From positions 1 to 64,000 of the forward strand of contig LADS01000036.1 of NCBI GenBank assembly GCA_000961725.1: a stretch of DNA of 64,000 bases, read 5' to 3'. Source of the DNA: Desulfobulbaceae bacterium BRH_c16a. GTDB taxonomy: Bacteria > Desulfobacterota > Desulfobulbia > Desulfobulbales > Desulfocapsaceae. This document shows positions 25,573 through 34,105 of this stretch, one piece after another; the stretch's first letter is position 1; every line of letters starts with the position of its first letter. Under the pieces are notes generated by a model. It saw only the letters and a list, made by a program, of their open reading frames with translations. It was not told the origin of the DNA and did not search any database. The position numbers and the translations under genes were made by a program.

Positions 25573-26367
25573 ATGACTGTTCTCGCCCACATTTCGGATC
25601 TGCACTTTGGTCGTGAATATCCTCGACTGATTGCCGGCCTTCTGCAAAGTCTTGAAGAAATCAATCCTCAACTGATTGTTGTGACAGGCGATATTACCCA
25701 GCGAGCCCGCAGTCGTGAATTTCAGGAGGCACGGGAATTTTTAGAAAGACTGTCCTGGCCGCTTCTTGTTATTTCCGGTAACCACGATATCCCGGCGCAT
25801 AACATTGTCGAACGGTTTCTCGACCCCTGGAGGAAATGGCGCCGCTATTTCGGCTACCCGCTTGAACCGGTAAGAAGGGATAAGGACTCTATCGTTATCG
25901 GTGTCAATACGGCCAGGCGCTCAGGTTCTCACTTCGACTGGTCGCGGGGGAGTATCGGCAGCAGTCAGGTCGACACCATTGCCGGATATCTGGCAGAGGA
26001 AAAGGGTGATCGGCTGCGGGTAATTGCCGCTCACCATCCATTTTGGCTTCCGAAGAAGTACAGGCACCGCCATGTAATCGGCGGGCGTGATCCGGCAATG
26101 AATACGCTCAAAAAAGCGGGAGTCGACATTATCCTCAGCGGCCATGTCCATTTTGCCTACACACATGTACTGGACGGTGTGGTTATTTCCCATGCCGGTT
26201 CGGCCATATCAAGCCGTCTGGAGGCGGGTTCGCCCAATAGTTTCAAAGTTGTTCGCGGTGATCGGCAGAGATTGTCGGTCGAAACCATAGAGTGGAACGA
26301 TAAAAGCTTCATACATGCAGTAGACCAGGTCTTCAGCCGTTCTCAGGGAGAATGGACCGAAACTTGA
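25573..26367 (+). CDS. Calcineurin-like metallophosphoesterase (CpdA/YkuE-like)
   Basis: The 264-residue soluble protein shows all five metallophosphoesterase motifs in order: ISDLHFG, VTGDIT, SGNHDIP, AHHPFW and SGHVHFAYTH. These place two metal ions for phosphodiester or phosphomonoester hydrolysis. Class III cyclic nucleotide phosphodiesterases and UDP-diacylglucosamine-type hydrolases share this layout; the neighbouring lipid kinase makes a lipid-phosphate substrate a reasonable guess. Confidence 0.9.
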   Translation: MTVLAHISDLHFGREYPRLIAGLLQSLEEINPQLIVVTGDITQRARSREFQEAREFLERLSWPLLVISGNHDIPAHNIVERFLDPWRKWRRYFGYPLEPVRRDKDSIVIGVNTARRSGSHFDWSRGSIGSSQVDTIAGYLAEEKGDRLRVIAAHHPFWLPKKYRHRHVIGGRDPAMNTLKKAGVDIILSGHVHFAYTHVLDGVVISHAGSAISSRLEAGSPNSFKVVRGDRQRLSVETIEWNDKSFIHAVDQVFSRSQGEWTET

Positions 26368-26397
26368 AGCCGTTCTGCAGCAGTGGGGGATGACACC

Positions 26398-27306
26398 ATG
26401 AAAAAGTCTGTCCCATTATATTTTAATCCGGAATCGGGAAGTTCCGAAGAGGCGCTGGAACAGATACGAAACGATGCCCGAATCAAGCTTGAGCCGGTGT
26501 CGCCGGAAAATATGGCCGCTATAATCCAAAAGGCTGTAAAGCAAGGGACAGAACGGGTGCTGGTCAGTGGAGGGGATGGAACAATATCGCTTGCTGCATC
26601 ACATCTGGCAGGCAAAAACACCGAGCTTGCCGTAATACCTTCCGGTACCTTGAATCATTTTGCTCAACGTACCGGCATACCCACCCAGGTAGCGGAGGCA
26701 CTCGATGTGGCTTTGTATAGTAAAGCTCGGCCGGTAGATGTCGGATACGTGAATGATCGGCTTTTCATCAACACCAGCGCTGTCGGGGCATACCCGGTAT
26801 TTGTGCGCAGTCGCAAGTATCTGCAAAACCGCATGAATTATTATCCGGCAACGATCATTGCAGGAATTCGCAGGTTGTTCAAATTCAGGCTTGTCCGAAT
26901 GAGCCTGGCCGGGAAGCAGCTGCAGACTCCCTTGGTTTTTATTGGCGTGGGCGAGCGTGAATTACGTCTGCCGCACTTAGGTCAAGTAAAAATACAGGGA
27001 GAAAAAGGTCTCCATCTCATCGCGGTCGATTGCCGCAGTGGAAGGGAGGCAGTTCAGCTGATCGTCAGGGCTCTGTTTTCCGGCATTGATCCGCTCCTGA
27101 GCGAAAGGCGCATCGAAAATCAGCTTGTCGATGGTATTGAACTTCACTTTCGCCGTCGCAGGAGACGGGTTCATGTCACTCTTGACGGCGAACTGGTTCG
27201 GCTTCAAGCGCCTTTAGTGTATCGTTTTGCCCCTGGGGAAATCATGGTAGCAATACCTGAAGAGCGTCAAGCCCTGGATCGGCAACAACCGCTTGCCGGT
27301 CAATAA
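26398..27306 (+). CDS. Diacylglycerol-kinase-family lipid kinase
   Basis: The ~302-residue protein begins at ATG 26398 (GGGGGATG upstream); an in-frame ATG at 26383 is less likely. It has the DAGK catalytic GGDGTISLAASHL motif and PSGTLNHFAQ, typical of YegS/BmrU-like kinases that phosphorylate diacylglycerol, sphingoid bases or related lipids on the inner face of the membrane. It follows the phosphoesterase by 30 bp in the same direction, suggesting an operon acting on lipid phosphates. It converges with the BON-domain lipoprotein gene. Confidence 0.9.
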   Translation: MKKSVPLYFNPESGSSEEALEQIRNDARIKLEPVSPENMAAIIQKAVKQGTERVLVSGGDGTISLAASHLAGKNTELAVIPSGTLNHFAQRTGIPTQVAEALDVALYSKARPVDVGYVNDRLFINTSAVGAYPVFVRSRKYLQNRMNYYPATIIAGIRRLFKFRLVRMSLAGKQLQTPLVFIGVGERELRLPHLGQVKIQGEKGLHLIAVDCRSGREAVQLIVRALFSGIDPLLSERRIENQLVDGIELHFRRRRRRVHVTLDGELVRLQAPLVYRFAPGEIMVAIPEERQALDRQQPLAGQ

Positions 27307-27308
27307 GA

Positions 27309-27626
27309 TTATTTAATCTTCAAGAGGTTATTTACTCCACGAACTTCTTGAACCGATCTGGCAATTTCCTCTGCCAGTGCCCGTTGCCTTTCGGTATCGA
27401 CCGCACCCGTAAGAGTGACAACTTGTTCAAATGTGCTTACCGAAACGGCAAATCCACTTAATTCTTCCGAGTCAAAGAGCTTCGCCTTTACCAGCGAAGT
27501 GATTGTGGAATCATCGACAACGTCTCCGGCGCTGCGGCCCGCAGGGGTATGGCATCCCGACAGCAAAGACACCATAAAAACGAGCAAGATAAGTGTATGA
27601 GCAAACGTCCTTTTTTTATCTAACAT
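27309..27626 (-). CDS. BON-domain lipoprotein
   Basis: The start at 27626 is set by GGAGGGGA just upstream of the ATG; longer frames lack a signal. The 105-residue product has a lipoprotein signal (LILLVFMVSLLSGC, lipobox cysteine at about residue 24) and one BON domain (SLVKAKLFDSEELSG...VVTLTGAVDTERQRALAEEIARSVQEVRGVNNLL). BON lipoproteins attach to the outer membrane or periplasmic face and stabilise the envelope under osmotic stress (OsmY-like). Confidence 0.9.
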   Translation of the reverse strand: MLDKKRTFAHTLILLVFMVSLLSGCHTPAGRSAGDVVDDSTITSLVKAKLFDSEELSGFAVSVSTFEQVVTLTGAVDTERQRALAEEIARSVQEVRGVNNLLKIK

Positions 27627-27921
27627 AGTCTTCCCCTCCAAAGTGTTTATCTTCCGGCAATTTCGAACTGCTGTCGATAATACAATAACTATGCCATCAA
27701 GATCCAAATGGTCTCAATACTGTCAATTCCTGAAGTAATTCAGTGAATCGCGTCTCATTCCAGATGGCTGAACAGTCCTGCCCGAAAGGAATTATCCTGA
27801 AGAACCGGATTCTGCAGCTGGATCCAAAAGATCAGGTTGCGCGGCGAAATCCTGTACCAGGCATATTCTTTGCAGATATTCAAGGAAAACAGAAGTCCTG
27901 TAAGGAGCCGGGAGTATTGGC

Positions 27922-28911
27922 ATGCAAATTGGTAAGAAAGAGTCGACGGCAACGACTTCTTCTCTGCATTCAGACCTCGGGCATGACATGAAAAAAATCA
28001 ACGCAAACAAGTGGTGGCAGATATTTAAAACCACCGGCCGGAAATTTTTAGATGATAAACCTTTTATTTACAGTTCCTCCATTGCCTATTTTGCGATTTT
28101 TTCACTGCCTGCAATGGCTATCATCACGGTTATGACAGCCGGATCACTCTATGAAGATGAAAGGGTAAAGACGGAAATGCTGTCCCAGATATCGCAGCTG
28201 GCAGGGCGGAACAGTGCCATGGAAGTAGAGCGGCTCATGGATACCGTCATCCGTACTCCCGAGAGCAATCTCACGAAATTCATAAGTATTGCGACGTTGC
28301 TTTTCAGTGCCACCACCGTATTCGCGACCCTGCAGGAAAGTATAAATGCCATATGGAACATCAAGCCAAAACCTGAAAAGGGGGTTGTCAAATTTCTTTT
28401 CAACAGACTCTTGTCGCTGGCGATGGTTTGCTCCCTCGGGTTTTTGCTGCTGATCTCCCTGGTGGCGGATACCCTTATCGCTCTATTAAAGAATTTCATT
28501 AATGATTACCTTTCCGGACTTGCCTACTATCTCATCTGGATGATCAACACTCTCATTTCCGCCGGCATCATCACCGTGGTCTTCGCCCTTATTTACATGG
28601 TACTGCCGGATGCTAAGATCAGATTGAAATATGTCTGGATTGGCGCACTGCTTACAGCTCTTCTGTTTATGCTGGGGAAATATCTCATCGGTTTTTATCT
28701 CAGCAACAGTGATATCACAGATTCTTACGGAGCCGCCGGCTCTTTGGTGGCGTTGCTGGCCTGGGTCTATTATTCCGTATTGATATTGCTTTTTGGCGCT
28801 GAATTCACCTATGCGTATACCAAACATGTCGGCGGGAAGATTCGACCGTCCAGCCATGCAGTTGCCATCAGAGTGGAAGAAATTGAGCGGGAAGGCTCCT
28901 CCGTCACCTAG
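27922..28911 (+). CDS. YihY/BrkB-family inner-membrane protein
   Basis: The 329-residue protein has six hydrophobic segments and the family pattern: PFIYSSSIAYFAIFSLPAMAII near the start, FSATTVFATLQESINAIWNI, a central pair of membrane helices, and YGAAGSLVALLAWVYYSVLILLFGAEFTYAY near the end. The family has no firmly established role, despite earlier annotation as RNase BN. A start at ATG 27988 is possible. It is followed nine bases later by another membrane protein gene. Confidence 0.92.
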   Translation: MQIGKKESTATTSSLHSDLGHDMKKINANKWWQIFKTTGRKFLDDKPFIYSSSIAYFAIFSLPAMAIITVMTAGSLYEDERVKTEMLSQISQLAGRNSAMEVERLMDTVIRTPESNLTKFISIATLLFSATTVFATLQESINAIWNIKPKPEKGVVKFLFNRLLSLAMVCSLGFLLLISLVADTLIALLKNFINDYLSGLAYYLIWMINTLISAGIITVVFALIYMVLPDAKIRLKYVWIGALLTALLFMLGKYLIGFYLSNSDITDSYGAAGSLVALLAWVYYSVLILLFGAEFTYAYTKHVGGKIRPSSHAVAIRVEEIEREGSSVT

Positions 28912-28920
28912 TTTGGCCTC

Positions 28921-30030
28921 ATGGTGGTAGCTCTCATGGATCAGACACACGATAAAAGTCCACATACTGACCGGTTGTATGCCGGAGAAAAGGCATTGAT
29001 CGGAATTTTCATACTGCTGCTGCTGTTTGCCTTGCATTATGCCGCTGCCATACTTATTCCGATCACCTTCGCTTTCCTGTTAAGTCTTCTTTTTGCACCT
29101 TTGGTTCATCTTTTGTCGTGGCTGCATATTCCAAAACGGATTGGTGCGGCGATCGTCGTGGCAGGTATCGTCGCCACACTCTTGGGCGGCATTGCCATGC
29201 TCTCCGGACCAGTTGAAGAGTGGATTGATAAGTCTCCGGAAATACTTCAAAATATAGAGGAAAAGCTGCAGAAAATCAAAATGCCGCTCAAGCAGGTGCA
29301 AAAGGCTGTAGAAAAGGTGGATGACCTTGCAGGAATGGATGAAACGCCTGGACAACGTGTGGTCGAACCTCGAGCAAAACAGCTTGTCGAGACTCTGTTT
29401 TTTGCAACGCCAGAGGTGCTGGCCTTTTTGGTGCTGTCGATTGTTCTTCTCTATTTTTTATTGTTCAACGGAGAAACTATGGTGAAGTATTTCATACGCG
29501 CCATATTCTGGTTGGCCCATCAGCGCACCTCCTTCGATGTCGGCCGGTTTATTCAAAAGGAAATATCCAGATATCTTCTAATCATTACAACGATCAATGC
29601 CTGTCTTGGCGTAACCGTCACGATTGCTTTAGCCCTCATCGGACTGCCCAACCCGATTTTGTGGGGAACCATGGCGGCACTTCTGAACTTTGCGCCCTAT
29701 ATCGGAGCGGTTTGCAGTGCGGTCATTATCACCATAGTTTCATTTCTTACATTCGAGTCTCTTCTTCATGCCCTTCTGGCTCCGGCTGTATTTTTGATCA
29801 TCACCTCTCTCGAAGGACAGTTTATTACTCCTCAGATTGTCGGCAACAGGTTTTCCATGAACCCCCTTGTCGTTTTCCTCGCTATTATTTTCTGGACGTG
29901 GTCATGGAGTTATATCGGCGCCCTTCTTGCCGTTCCTCTGCTGGTAATAACAAAAATTATCTGTCAATCGGTAGATGCTCTGAGGCCGTTTGCCGAATTT
30001 CTTGAAGAAACGGAGGCTGAAACGAGCTGA
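28921..30030 (+). CDS. AI-2E-family (PerM/TqsA-like) permease
   Basis: The 369-residue protein has about eight membrane segments and the AI-2E transporter pattern: IPITFAFLLSLLFAPLVHLL, an amphipathic EEWIDKSPEILQNIEEKLQKI region, LPNPILWGTMAALLNFAPYIGAV and GQFITPQIVGNRFSMNPLVVFLAIIFW near the end. Family members export AI-2, act as Na+/H+ antiporters or move other solutes; the substrate is not evident. It is probably cotranscribed with the yihY-like gene and converges on the PHP gene. Confidence 0.92.
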   Translation: MVVALMDQTHDKSPHTDRLYAGEKALIGIFILLLLFALHYAAAILIPITFAFLLSLLFAPLVHLLSWLHIPKRIGAAIVVAGIVATLLGGIAMLSGPVEEWIDKSPEILQNIEEKLQKIKMPLKQVQKAVEKVDDLAGMDETPGQRVVEPRAKQLVETLFFATPEVLAFLVLSIVLLYFLLFNGETMVKYFIRAIFWLAHQRTSFDVGRFIQKEISRYLLIITTINACLGVTVTIALALIGLPNPILWGTMAALLNFAPYIGAVCSAVIITIVSFLTFESLLHALLAPAVFLIITSLEGQFITPQIVGNRFSMNPLVVFLAIIFWTWSWSYIGALLAVPLLVITKIICQSVDALRPFAEFLEETEAETS

Positions 30031-30065
30031 TTTTTAACTCATGAACCTTCGGTTGGCTTTCCGTT

Positions 30066-31577
30066 TCAGCCGAGGTGCGAATGAGAGATGGAGGCAAGCG
30101 ATTTTTCGGCGTTCAGCAGGATTGTCCAGAAGTTTTCGGATTCTCCCAGATCGACTTTGGCCAAATAATACAGAATCGAGAGATAGGCCCTTGTCTTGAA
30201 GAGGTTGACCTGTTGACGGAATTCATCCGGCAGGTCGTAAATCTCATTTTGGTAGGTCCGGAGGAAGAGGTGGGGGGAAGCTTTTTTATAAATATGACGA
30301 TGGTTGTAGAACATATTCTCATACTGAGCAAGAAAAGTTCCGACATCAAATGCCTGGGGAAGAAGATAGGAGCTGTCGAAGTCTATCACCGAAATACACG
30401 GAGCGCCGTTTTCATCATGAAACAGGATGTTTTTAAGGTGATAATCGCCATGGCTTTGCACCAGCCATTCCGGATGAGAGCGGATAAGCTGCAATTCGGT
30501 TTTCAGGACGTAATCGCATATTTCCTGAGCCCGGTGACGATGGCGATTGTTACGTTCGTGAAGTTCTTTGACGTACCAGTTGATACGTTCGGTTTCAATA
30601 GCAGGGAATTCCTCGGCGGAGGTGACTTTCAACTGTAGATTGTGAAGACGGGCGAGCCATCTGGCCGCCAGGATCAGTGCTTCCTGAGCCCTGTGCTCAT
30701 CGGCATGGAGAATTGCATGAAACAGCTCTTTCCCCCTTGCCTTCTCCTCTATCAGAATTTTATTATTCCGATCCCCGGCCAATGGTTCGGGGACCCGGCA
30801 TGCACCCTTATCAAAGCCGTTACGGTGAATCGCGGTCATTATCCGATAGGATCGATCCCCGTTTTTCCATTCTTCGGTTTCCTCATATTCCTTGATTATG
30901 AAGGCTTTCTGCTTTTCATGCCGGAGGCCGACAGTCAACTCCCTGACTCTGGTACTGGTCGTACCCGCTCGGCGGACCTCCTTGAGATAAGGATGACAAC
31001 GGCCGGCCTTTACCTCCCCGGCAAACTGTTCTATGTTTTCGACCGGATGTTCCAAGATGGTGGGATACGTGCCGACGTAGGAGAGGGCATGGGCATCTGT
31101 GCCCGCGGTTGCAGTGAATTTGAGGGCGTGCCAATCGTTCACCGCTCGATATGTTTCTGTAAAGGTATGATTTGAATTTAATATTTCAATGGCGTCGAAT
31201 GTTTCATCCATGAGCTGTTCTTTGTCGGGATGTCTTCCCTTGCGATACGGATGAGCCCAGATTATTGCCGCGTTCGGACAGGTTTTCCGGATATCCTGCA
31301 GAGCCGTACCCTTGGGGAAGATACGATCGGCTCCATAGACGAGAACGTCTATCCCGTCCGAGGTTGTGGTTTCCTGACCGGAAAAAATAAGAAAATGGCC
31401 AGGGACACCTGACTGGGCTCTAGTGTCCTGCAGTTCCTCAACGGACCACAGATAATGATGATCGGTTAGAACAATGCCGTCCAGGCCGACTTCAAAAGCC
31501 CTGGCGACCAAATCGCGAACCCCGACGGAACTGCATGTCGATTTTTCGCTGGTGTGGCAGTGGATTTCCAGTATCAC
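30066..31577 (-). CDS. PHP phosphoesterase fused to an aminoglycoside-phosphotransferase-like kinase
   Basis: The start is taken as GTG 31577, preceded by GGAGGAGAC; the frame is open further upstream without family sequence. The ~503-residue protein begins with a PHP domain: HCHTSEKS at residues 6-13, LTDHH at ~45, and later WAHPYR and GTDAH, all metal-ligand motifs. From about residue 250 it has an APH/choline-kinase-like fold: a nucleotide-binding KEYEETEEW start, catalytic SHGDYHLKNILFH, and metal-binding VIDFDSSYL. Both a phosphohydrolase and a kinase activity are thus predicted in one cytoplasmic chain. Substrate unknown. Confidence 0.82.
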   Translation of the reverse strand: MILEIHCHTSEKSTCSSVGVRDLVARAFEVGLDGIVLTDHHYLWSVEELQDTRAQSGVPGHFLIFSGQETTTSDGIDVLVYGADRIFPKGTALQDIRKTCPNAAIIWAHPYRKGRHPDKEQLMDETFDAIEILNSNHTFTETYRAVNDWHALKFTATAGTDAHALSYVGTYPTILEHPVENIEQFAGEVKAGRCHPYLKEVRRAGTTSTRVRELTVGLRHEKQKAFIIKEYEETEEWKNGDRSYRIMTAIHRNGFDKGACRVPEPLAGDRNNKILIEEKARGKELFHAILHADEHRAQEALILAARWLARLHNLQLKVTSAEEFPAIETERINWYVKELHERNNRHRHRAQEICDYVLKTELQLIRSHPEWLVQSHGDYHLKNILFHDENGAPCISVIDFDSSYLLPQAFDVGTFLAQYENMFYNHRHIYKKASPHLFLRTYQNEIYDLPDEFRQQVNLFKTRAYLSILYYLAKVDLGESENFWTILLNAEKSLASISHSHLG

Positions 31578-31812
31578 GTCTCCTCCGATGCTAACCGCGG
31601 TTATCTTTTCTGCTCCATAGAGCACATATAAAACCACATCGGCAGAAATCAATATGTGGCTATCTCCTTGCCCCTGCAGAGCCAAAAATACCTTCACTTC
31701 AATGGATGGACAGAGTAAGGTTTTACATCGCGGGAGAAGGTTTCAGCCGTGGAGCAGTGTCGATATACCTGGGAAGGCAGCTTGTCAAACCGCCTTGAAG
31801 AGGAAAGGAAGA

Positions 31813-33252
31813 ATGGATGAACGTACCGAAATTCGAAGGGTCCTGATCGTCGACGACGAACCGGATATGCTGACCCTCCTGACCAGAATTCTCGTGAAGA
31901 AATGCGGTTATGAGGTTCGGCAGGCCAACTCCGGAGATCAGGGCTTGGAGATTCTCTCTTGCTGGCGACCGGATGTGGTGCTTACCGACATTAAAATGCC
32001 GGGAATCGACGGGGTAGAGTTTTTCCGTCGGATTAAAGAGCTTGATCCAACCATGACCACCATTATCATGACCGGCTACGCGACTGTGGATATGGCGGTC
32101 AACACCCTGAAAAGCGGTGCCTACGATTTTTTCCAGAAACCCTTCGACAACGACCAGATTATTCATGCCGTGGCCAAGGCCATGGAGCGGACCGAGCTGC
32201 TGCGGGAAAAACAGAAGTTCGATGAACTCCGTAATCAGCTTTCCGCCGAAGGGGAATTCCATGGATTTGTCGGCCGCTCGCCGCGACTGCTTCAGGTCCA
32301 TGATCTCCTGCAGCGCCTTGCCCCGAGCAGCATGACCGTACTCATTCGCGGCGAATCCGGAACGGGTAAGGAGCTTGCCGCGAGAGCCCTGCATGCCATG
32401 TCCAGCCGGGCCGGCAGGCGAATGGTAACGGTCAACTGCCCGGCGTTGCCCGAGCAGATCCTGGAGAGCGAGCTGTTCGGCTACAGTAAAGGCGCTTTCA
32501 CCGGTGCCGATCGGGACAAGGATGGCCTTTTTATCGAAGCCAATCACTCGACGCTGCTGCTGGACGAGATCGCCGATATCCCGGTGTCGATCCAGACCAA
32601 ATTGCTGAGGGTCCTGCAGGAAAAGGAAATCCAGCCACTGGGCCAGACCAGGACCTATCCGATAAATGTGCGGGTGGTGGCCTCGACCAACCAGGATATC
32701 GAGGCGAAGATCGCCCGCGGCGAATTCAGGGAGGATCTGTTTTACCGTCTGAACGTAGTGACCGTAACGATGCCGAATCTTGAAGAGCTGCGCGCCGACA
32801 TTCCCTTGCTCATTCACCATTTCTTAAGAAAATACCGGAAGGAATACGGCCGGCCGGAATTGGAAATTTCCGAGGAGGCGGTACAGACACTTCTGCATCG
32901 TTCCTGGCGGGGCAATGTGCGGGAGTTGCAGAACACCATGAACAGGGCGGTTCTTTTAGGCGGTGGCAAGAAAATAGAAAAACAGGACCTGATGCTCGAA
33001 TTGTCGCCGCATGAGCTGGGAAAGGAGCCCGCCGCAGGCATCCCTGAAGAGATACAACATCTGGATTATAACGTCGCCAAGGCTGTCGCGGTGAAGGAAT
33101 TTACCGAATTCTACCTTCGCAGGGCGATCGACCGGACAAAAGGGAATATCTCTCTGGCCGCCAAAAACTGCGGAATGGAACGACAGGCCCTGCAGCGGCT
33201 TTTAAAACGCTATAATGTCAATGTCGACACCTTTCGCCACAAGAACGGGTAA
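31813..33252 (+). CDS. Sigma-54-dependent response regulator (NtrC family)
   Basis: The start is ATG 31813, after AGGAAAGGAAG. The 479-residue protein has a receiver (D14/D15, phosphorylated D59, K109), an AAA+ domain with Walker A RGESGTGKE and an intact GAFTGA loop (GYSKGAFTGAD), and a C-terminal Fis-type HTH (KGNISLAAKNCGMERQALQRLL). It should activate sigma-54 promoters. The kinase at 34102 in the following operon is a possible partner, and the Mo-oxidoreductase operon a possible target; no -24/-12 element was recognised in front of either. Confidence 0.93.
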   Translation: MDERTEIRRVLIVDDEPDMLTLLTRILVKKCGYEVRQANSGDQGLEILSCWRPDVVLTDIKMPGIDGVEFFRRIKELDPTMTTIIMTGYATVDMAVNTLKSGAYDFFQKPFDNDQIIHAVAKAMERTELLREKQKFDELRNQLSAEGEFHGFVGRSPRLLQVHDLLQRLAPSSMTVLIRGESGTGKELAARALHAMSSRAGRRMVTVNCPALPEQILESELFGYSKGAFTGADRDKDGLFIEANHSTLLLDEIADIPVSIQTKLLRVLQEKEIQPLGQTRTYPINVRVVASTNQDIEAKIARGEFREDLFYRLNVVTVTMPNLEELRADIPLLIHHFLRKYRKEYGRPELEISEEAVQTLLHRSWRGNVRELQNTMNRAVLLGGGKKIEKQDLMLELSPHELGKEPAAGIPEEIQHLDYNVAKAVAVKEFTEFYLRRAIDRTKGNISLAAKNCGMERQALQRLLKRYNVNVDTFRHKNG

Positions 33253-33270
33253 AGGAACAGGTCCTTTTTC
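33251..33270 (+). terminator. Intrinsic terminator after the NtrC regulator
   Basis: AAAGGA (33251-33256) pairs with TCCTTT (33262-33267) across five bases and runs into a pyrimidine-rich TTCTTCTC stretch. It begins at the stop codon of the regulator gene, so it would separate that gene from the operon that follows. Confidence 0.5.
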
Positions 33271-33315
33271 TTCTCTCCCTTCTGAAGACTTCCATAATCA
33301 GACAGAAAATTCTGC

Positions 33316-33333
33316 TGCAACAAATATATTGCA
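33316..33333. promoter_or_regulatory. Palindromic operator candidate, site 1
   Basis: TGCAACAAATATATTGCA is an imperfect 18-bp palindrome. Its reverse complement differs from the element at 33604-33621 at one position, so the two are matched sites 288 bp apart flanking the leader of the 33629 operon. The leader between them (33334-33603) shows no convincing gene. Confidence 0.55.
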
Positions 33334-33603
33334 CCTGCATCATTTTAGTTGCAGTCTCCCTTCCCCCCTTTATTGTTTTCAGCTCGTGTTGATCCTGCTT
33401 ATCAGCTCGTAATTCAGGATAAAACGCTTTTCAGAAGGTTGCTACAGATAATTTGCGAAGTTGGTATCGAAAGTGCAATACCTGAAGGCAGAGCTCAAAT
33501 CCTCCGCGGCATACGGAACGAAAAAGGAGCTGTTCGGTCGGCTTTATCAGGCAAATACCTGGGAGTCGAAGATCGGCATATCAAAAATTTATGGAAAGTG
33601 CAG

Positions 33604-33621
33604 TGCAATAAATTTGTTGCA
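33604..33621. promoter_or_regulatory. Palindromic operator candidate, site 2
   Basis: TGCAATAAATTTGTTGCA lies seven bases before the ATG at 33629 and matches site 1 in inverse orientation with a single difference. Its closeness to the start codon means a bound protein could block transcription or, with site 1, form a loop. No known regulator consensus was matched; the CRP/FNR half-sites TGTGA and TTGAT do not fit. Confidence 0.55.
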
Positions 33622-33628
33622 CTATCTG

Positions 33629-34105
33629 ATGAAAACAAAGATTACCTGCATATCCGTGTTAACTCCGGTCCTTTTGCTTGCCCTGTTTTCCGGGCAGGCG
33701 ATGGCATTACAGGTACATGATGGGGCAGAGGGGCTGGTTGTTCATCAGCTTGCCCACATTCAGTACCTAGGGGCCCTTGGTTATCTGCTCTGGGATATTC
33801 GCCGCAGCGCCTTCTCCGGTATCGGCTGGCTCTATCTCCAGTGGTTCTGCCGGCTGATGATGCTCTGGAACTTCCTCGCGTTTTTTGGTCATTTTGCGCA
33901 GGTGGCGCTGCCCGGCGAGGCCATCTCCAAGGAGAATGGTTATCTTTCCTCGATTCTGCTGCTGCCCATTTCCTTTAGTAAACTCATTTACTTCCTTACC
34001 GCCCTTGATCACCTGCTGGCTGCACCTGCCCTGTTTTTTCTGTATCTGGCCATGCGATCGTTTTATCGGTCATTGGATGTTGAAACCGGGGAGGATTCCA
34101 AATGA
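33629..34105 (+). CDS. Membrane protein preceding a histidine kinase
   Basis: ATG 33629 is chosen because a signal peptide follows at once (MKTKITCISVLTPVLLLALF...AMA); an upstream in-frame ATG at 33461 adds only unconvincing sequence. The ~158-residue product then has three hydrophobic segments and a conserved-looking HQLAHIQYLGALGYLLWDIRRS stretch rich in His and aromatic residues. Its stop overlaps the kinase start (ATGA at 34102-34105), so it is probably a membrane sensor partner of that kinase. Family not recognised. Confidence 0.7.
   Translation: MKTKITCISVLTPVLLLALFSGQAMALQVHDGAEGLVVHQLAHIQYLGALGYLLWDIRRSAFSGIGWLYLQWFCRLMMLWNFLAFFGHFAQVALPGEAISKENGYLSSILLLPISFSKLIYFLTALDHLLAAPALFFLYLAMRSFYRSLDVETGEDSK

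Noticed and set aside
30015..30071. GGCTGAAACG and CGTTTCAGCC as a terminator between the convergent permease and PHP genes
   Set aside because: The 10-bp arms are separated by 37 bases and overlap both coding ends; too weak to call.
31723..32820. A 365-codon minus-strand frame opposite the NtrC regulator at 31813
   Set aside because: Antisense shadow; the plus strand has complete receiver, AAA+ and HTH motifs.
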